This document shows, piece after piece, positions 62,906-64,000 of a stretch of 64,000 bases of DNA (position 1 is its first letter; each line of letters starts with the position of its first letter). Below the pieces are notes generated by a model. That model was not told where the DNA came from. It saw only the letters and a list, made by a program, of their open reading frames with translations, and did not search any database. Origin of the DNA: Pleurotus djamor (lineage: Eukaryota > Basidiomycota > Agaricomycetes > Agaricales > Pleurotaceae); the NCBI GenBank assembly GCA_029747585.1, contig JAPEVF010000001.1, positions 8,864 to 72,863 of the forward strand, in the 5' to 3' direction. A program made the position numbers and the translations under genes.

Positions 62906-64000
62906 TTATCGTCGCTTGTATTCACAGGGTTTTAGCAAGTGCGACTGCGTATGAAGGGAATCCCACTCCTTGCTGGTTTTTGGTTTACGAGGGACTTTCG
63001 TGAAAGAAAGCAAGGTGAAATGAGTGTTTGAGTCGTCCTGGAAGAGATGTGTTCAATCAAGAACCTGAAAAAGAAGCCCAGAGAACTCACAAGTTTGTCC
63101 AGGTCAAAGCCACAAGACTTGACAAGCGAAACAAACTTGTCCAAGTCAGTGAACCGGCTTGTGACCTCGGCAATTTTCAGTTGTCCTCTAATATATGAGC
63201 ATGAACTATTAGACCAAATGCAGAAATACAGTGCAGAACTGGTACGTACTGAGGTTTCAATACCCTCCAAGCCTCGCGTATACAATTCGGCCAGTTGGTC
63301 CCCATCAGACTCAGTGCGCAGACCACGACATCTACGATGTGCGCCTCGCCAAACCCCGACTCGCTAGCATCGGTTGGCTCTGATCCGGGTAAAGGAAGGT
63401 GCTGACAGATGTCGGCTTCGACGACAAATGGATTCCTGGACACGAGATCATACGACAGCACGCGCAATCCCTGGGGTATGAGTATCCGAGCGAGAGCAGC
63501 GTCTCCACAACCAAGATCCGCGATAAGCGTATGTTGGGGATACGACGAAAGTGCGGCAATATAGCCGTCAACGGGATTGGATGGCCAGGATTCCACCTGC
63601 CTACGGAAACCATTGTGGTACTTGCACGTCTTTTAGTGGGCGTATTCTCAGCCAATAGTTGTGAACGCACACACTTCGTCAAAAATGGTAGGATCATCCT
63701 GTAGCATTTTATTGGCCTCCGAGCTGTGTGATTTGTACAGTTGCTCGTTGATAAGCCTATATAATAAAATGACCATAGGTCGAAGACAGGCAAAGAATGA
63801 AAAAATACCGGAATCTAGCCCCGTCTAAAGTCTTTTTCATCGTCTTTTGCAGCGCGGTGAGCTTCGAGCTCGGTGCTTCACCATTATCCTTTGTGACCAC
63901 AGTCTTGAGTTTCTTTGGCGTCGTGTTCACTGGCGGAACATTGCTAGAGGCCTCACGCTCACGCTTCCGTTTCTTTGACTTCTGTGGACCGTCCGCAGCC
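62906..64000 (-). CDS. RRP8: 25S rRNA m1A methyltransferase Rrp8, 5' end cut by the window
   Basis: A nucleolar methyltransferase that makes m1A on 25S rRNA. From the right edge, the first visible part is basic (PQKSKKRKREREAS, TPKKLKTVV), a nucleolar-targeting stretch, then LQKTMKKTLDGARF. The later exons have VESWPSNPVDGYIAALSSYP, LIADLGCGDAALARIL (SAM motif I), VLSYDLVSRNPFVVEADIC, HIVDVVVCALSLMGTNWPNC, REAWRVLKPGGQLKIAEVTS, FVSLVKSCGFDLDKL, and a last exon with DDSNTHFTLLSFTKVPRKPK. The stop is at 62906-62908. The order matches Rrp8. The N-terminus is missing because it lies beyond 64000. Confidence 0.93.

Overview
This window looks like nuclear DNA of a basidiomycete fungus, most probably an agaricomycete. 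Genes are dense on both strands and are cut by many 50-60 nt GT-AG introns. Several families point to that group: a Plavaka-type transposase, a DUF6593 protein, a TM-anchored GH9 endoglucanase, and a Tyr-kinase-like kinase with an MLKL-like helical N-terminus. The sequence holds scattered ambiguous bases (N), and some reading-frame breaks fall on homopolymers or on N. Those breaks may be base-calling artefacts rather than gene decay.

Layout. (1) 1-5.7 kb is accessory DNA: subterminal repeats and a frame-interrupted Plavaka transposase, small perfect hairpins, a partial OrsD-like protein, then purine-rich low-complexity DNA. (2) 5.7-20.2 kb is a housekeeping and regulatory block: an Fpk1/NRC-2-type AGC kinase, a 20-exon DHA2-type MFS transporter, mitochondrial uS14m, a bZIP factor with a DUF3425 tail, RNA polymerase subunit Rpb12, a Ser-rich protein, a GPATCH11-like G-patch protein and a two-RRM protein. 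(3) 20.8-28.9 kb holds a GH128 glucanase, an AhpD-like protein, a DUF6593 protein, mitochondrial uL11m and a secreted M28 aminopeptidase. (4) 28.9-33.2 kb holds two divergent, related WD40 genes around a short shared spacer. (5) 33.3-44.9 kb holds a small membrane protein, a C2/Pro-rich Inn1/Fic1-like cytokinesis protein, a GH125 mannosidase, a long Ser/Pro-rich protein, LEU1 and a coiled-coil protein. (6) 45.2-51.4 kb is very compact: eL29, TFIIIC Tau95, GINS Psf3, a Pkr1-like protein and a UBL/ER-membrane protein. (7) 51.5-64 kb holds the MLKL-like kinase, a Gfo/Idh/MocA oxidoreductase, the GH9 glucanase, MET10, FUR1, and RRP8 running off the right edge.

The genes do not form one pathway. 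There are small functional neighbourhoods: RNA polymerase and TFIIIC parts, mitoribosomal proteins, cell-wall enzymes (GH128, GH125, GH9), and ER proteins (Pkr1-like beside the UBL membrane protein). Many pairs share divergent spacers of 100-300 bp. Exon structures were read by eye from splice signals and from family conservation, so exact starts and a few splice sites are approximate.
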